From positions 1 to 6,113 of the forward strand of contig JAEYUT010000098.1 of NCBI GenBank assembly GCA_023432305.1: a stretch of 6,113 bases of DNA, in the 5' to 3' direction. The stretch's first letter is position 1, and each line of letters begins with the position of its first letter. The translations under genes were made by a program, and so were the position numbers. This document shows, piece after piece, positions 4,669 through 6,113 of this stretch. The DNA comes from Actinomycetes bacterium. GTDB lineage: Bacteria > Actinomycetota > Actinomycetes > Actinomycetales > Microbacteriaceae. Under the pieces are notes generated by a model. The model ran no database searches. It was not told where the DNA came from and saw nothing but the letters and a program-made list of their open reading frames with translations.

Positions 4669-6113
4669 GTGACCGACGCGACCCTCACCCCTGACCTCTC
4701 CACCACCGCCGGGAAGCTCGCCGATCTCAAGGTGCGCTACCACGAGGCTGTGACCGCGAGCGGCGAAGCGGCCATCGAGAAGCAGCACGCCAAGGGCAAG
4801 AAGACCGCCCGCGAGCGCATCGAGCAGCTGCTGGACCAGGGCTCGTTCGTGGAGCTCGACGAGTTCGTGCGCCACCGCACCCACGCCTTCGGCATGGAGA
4901 AGAACCGCCCCTACGGCGACGCGGTCGTCACCGGCACCGGCACCATCCACGGCCGGCAGGTGGCCGTCTACGCACAGGACTTCACGATCTTCGGCGGATC
5001 CCTCGGCGAAGTCGCGGGCGAGAAGATCATCAAGGTCATGGAGCTCGCCCTCAAGACCGGCGTGCCCATCATCGGCATGCTCGACTCGGGCGGCGCGCGC
5101 ATCCAGGAGGGCGTCGTCGCGCTCGGCAAGTACGGCGAGATCTTCAAGCTCAACACGGCCGCATCCGGCGTCATCCCGCAGATCTCGATCATCATGGGCC
5201 CCGCTGCGGGCGGCGCCGTGTACTCCCCGGCACTCACCGACTTCGTGATCATGGTCGACAAGAAGTCGCACATGTTCGTGACGGGCCCCGACGTCATCAA
5301 GACGGTGACGGGCGAGGATGTCGGCTTCGAGGAGCTCGGCGGCGCGCTCACCCACAACAAGACGAGCGGCGTCTCGCACTACCTCGCGACCGACGAGGAC
5401 GACGCGCTCGACTACGCGCGCTCGCTCGTGAGCTACCTGCCCGACAACAACCAGGCGGAGCTGCCCGTCTACGAGTCGGATTCCCAGCTCGAGATCACGG
5501 ACTCCGACCGTCGCCTCAACACGATCATCCCGGACTCCCCCAACCAGCCCTACGACGTGCTCGACATCATCGAGAACATCGTCGACAACGGCGACTTCCT
5601 CGAAGTCCAGCCGCTGTTCGCCCCGAACATCGTCATCGGATTCGCGCGGATCGAGGGCCGCTCCGTGGGCATCATCGCCAACCAGCCGAGCCAGATGGCG
5701 GGAACCCTCAACATCGAAGCGGGTGAGAAGGCGGCGCGCTTCGTGCGATTCTGCGACGCGTTCTCGATCCCGATCATCACCCTCGTCGACGTTCCCGGCT
5801 ACCTGCCCGGAACCGACCAGGAGTGGACGGGCGTCATCCGCCGCGGAGCGAAGCTCCTCTACGCCTATGCCGAGGCGACCGTTCCGCTCGTGACCGTGAT
5901 CACCCGCAAGGCCTACGGCGGCGCCTACATCGTCATGGGCTCGAAGCAGCTGGGCGCCGACCTCAACTACGCGTGGCCGACGGCCGAGATCGCCGTGATG
6001 GGCGGGCAGGGCGCGGTGAACATCCTCTACCGCAACGAGCTCAAGGCGGCCGAGGCCGCGGGCGAGGATGTGGGCGCCGTGCGCACCCGTCTCGCGAACG
6101 AGTACACCTACAA
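4669..6113 (+). CDS. Acyl-CoA carboxylase beta (carboxyltransferase) subunit, 3' end cut by window
   Basis: Transfers the carboxyl group from carboxybiotin on the alpha subunit to acetyl-CoA or propionyl-CoA, giving malonyl-CoA or methylmalonyl-CoA for fatty acid synthesis and related pathways. It is a soluble multimeric complex. 481 codons are visible; the family is about 530 long, so roughly 50 residues are missing at the right edge. The N-terminal crotonase half has [13 protein letters not shown] (48-60), [11 protein letters not shown] (138-148) and the oxyanion loop [15 protein letters not shown] (177-191). The C-terminal half has [12 protein letters not shown] (320-331), [10 protein letters not shown] (338-347), [14 protein letters not shown] (373-386) and the second loop [13 protein letters not shown] (414-426). 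The residue after GGAY is Ile421; in related enzymes this position influences acetyl- versus propionyl-CoA choice. The start is GTG at 4669, supported by the -10 hexamer seven bases upstream and by the normal N-terminus. Position after birA matches accD5 of M. tuberculosis. Confidence 0.95.
   Translation, partial: MTDATLTPDLSTTAGKLADLKVRYHEAVTASGEAAIEKQHAKGKKTARERIEQLLDQGSFVELDEFVRHRTHAFGMEKNRPYGDAVVTGTGTIHGRQVAVYAQDFTIFGGSLGEVAGEKIIKVMELALKTGVPIIGMLDSGGARIQEGVVALGKYGEIFKLNTAASGVIPQISIIMGPAAGGAVYSPALTDFVIMVDKKSHMFVTGPDVIKTVTGEDVGFEELGGALTHNKTSGVSHYLATDEDDALDYARSLVSYLPDNNQAELPVYESDSQLEITDSDRRLNTIIPDSPNQPYDVLDIIENIVDNGDFLEVQPLFAPNIVIGFARIEGRSVGIIANQPSQMAGTLNIEAGEKAARFVRFCDAFSIPIITLVDVPGYLPGTDQEWTGVIRRGAKLLYAYAEATVPLVTVITRKAYGGAYIVMGSKQLGADLNYAWPTAEIAVMGGQGAVNILYRNELKAAEAAGEDVGAVRTRLANEYTY

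Noticed and set aside
4618..5379. Minus-strand open frame of 253 codons
   Set aside because: It is antisense to the carboxylase gene, Asp/His/Ala-rich, with no domain or start signal. It is a codon-bias shadow.
1..6113. Search for mobile elements, CRISPR arrays, tRNA or rRNA genes, toxin-antitoxin or defence genes
   Set aside because: No direct repeats, transposase motifs, tRNA-like folds or defence-protein motifs were seen. The coding content is housekeeping and envelope genes in a conserved order.

Overview
The window comes from a high-GC Gram-positive actinobacterium, most likely a member of the Microbacteriaceae (Microbacterium-like). The evidence is the strong GC bias at third codon positions, GTG starts, TANNNT -10 hexamers placed directly before start codons, actinobacterial-type PurK and acyl-CoA carboxylase sequences, and an N-terminal sequence of the LCP-protein type found beside purE in this family. 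No mobile element, CRISPR array, tRNA or rRNA gene is visible. Almost every base lies in one of eight genes.

Layout, left to right. (1) A minus-strand operon reads purK, purE and then the first 96 codons of a multi-membrane-segment LCP-type protein that runs off the left edge (1925 down to 1). PurK and PurE carry out consecutive steps of purine synthesis. (2) An 85-bp divergent spacer (1926-2011) separates purK from a plus-strand GtrA-family membrane protein (2012-2518). (3) A second minus-strand operon reads birA (biotin protein ligase) and then a small two-helix PH-domain membrane protein (3809 down to 2442). Its 3' end overlaps the 3' end of gtrA, tail to tail. (4) Only 24 bp separate the birA start from a plus-strand polyprenol-phosphate-mannose synthase-type glycosyltransferase (3834-4646). 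Both promoters fit in this spacer with overlapping -10 hexamers, and both transcripts are probably leaderless. (5) The beta (carboxyltransferase) subunit of a biotin-dependent acyl-CoA carboxylase starts at 4669 from another apparently leaderless promoter and runs off the right edge.

The order purE-purK-gtrA-PH-birA-accD, with these orientations, matches from memory the Mycobacterium tuberculosis block Rv3275c to Rv3280, so the backbone is an old, conserved actinobacterial neighbourhood. The mannose synthase between birA and accD is the departure from that order. Functionally the window joins three themes: purine synthesis (PurE/PurK), biotin-dependent acyl-CoA carboxylation (BirA activates the biotin carrier partner of the AccD-type subunit), and lipid-linked sugar and envelope assembly (mannose synthase, GtrA candidate flippase, LCP protein).

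I do not see a wholly new system. The observations most worth following are the compact bidirectional leaderless promoter, the same promoter design repeated at accD, and the possible pairing of GtrA with the mannose synthase.
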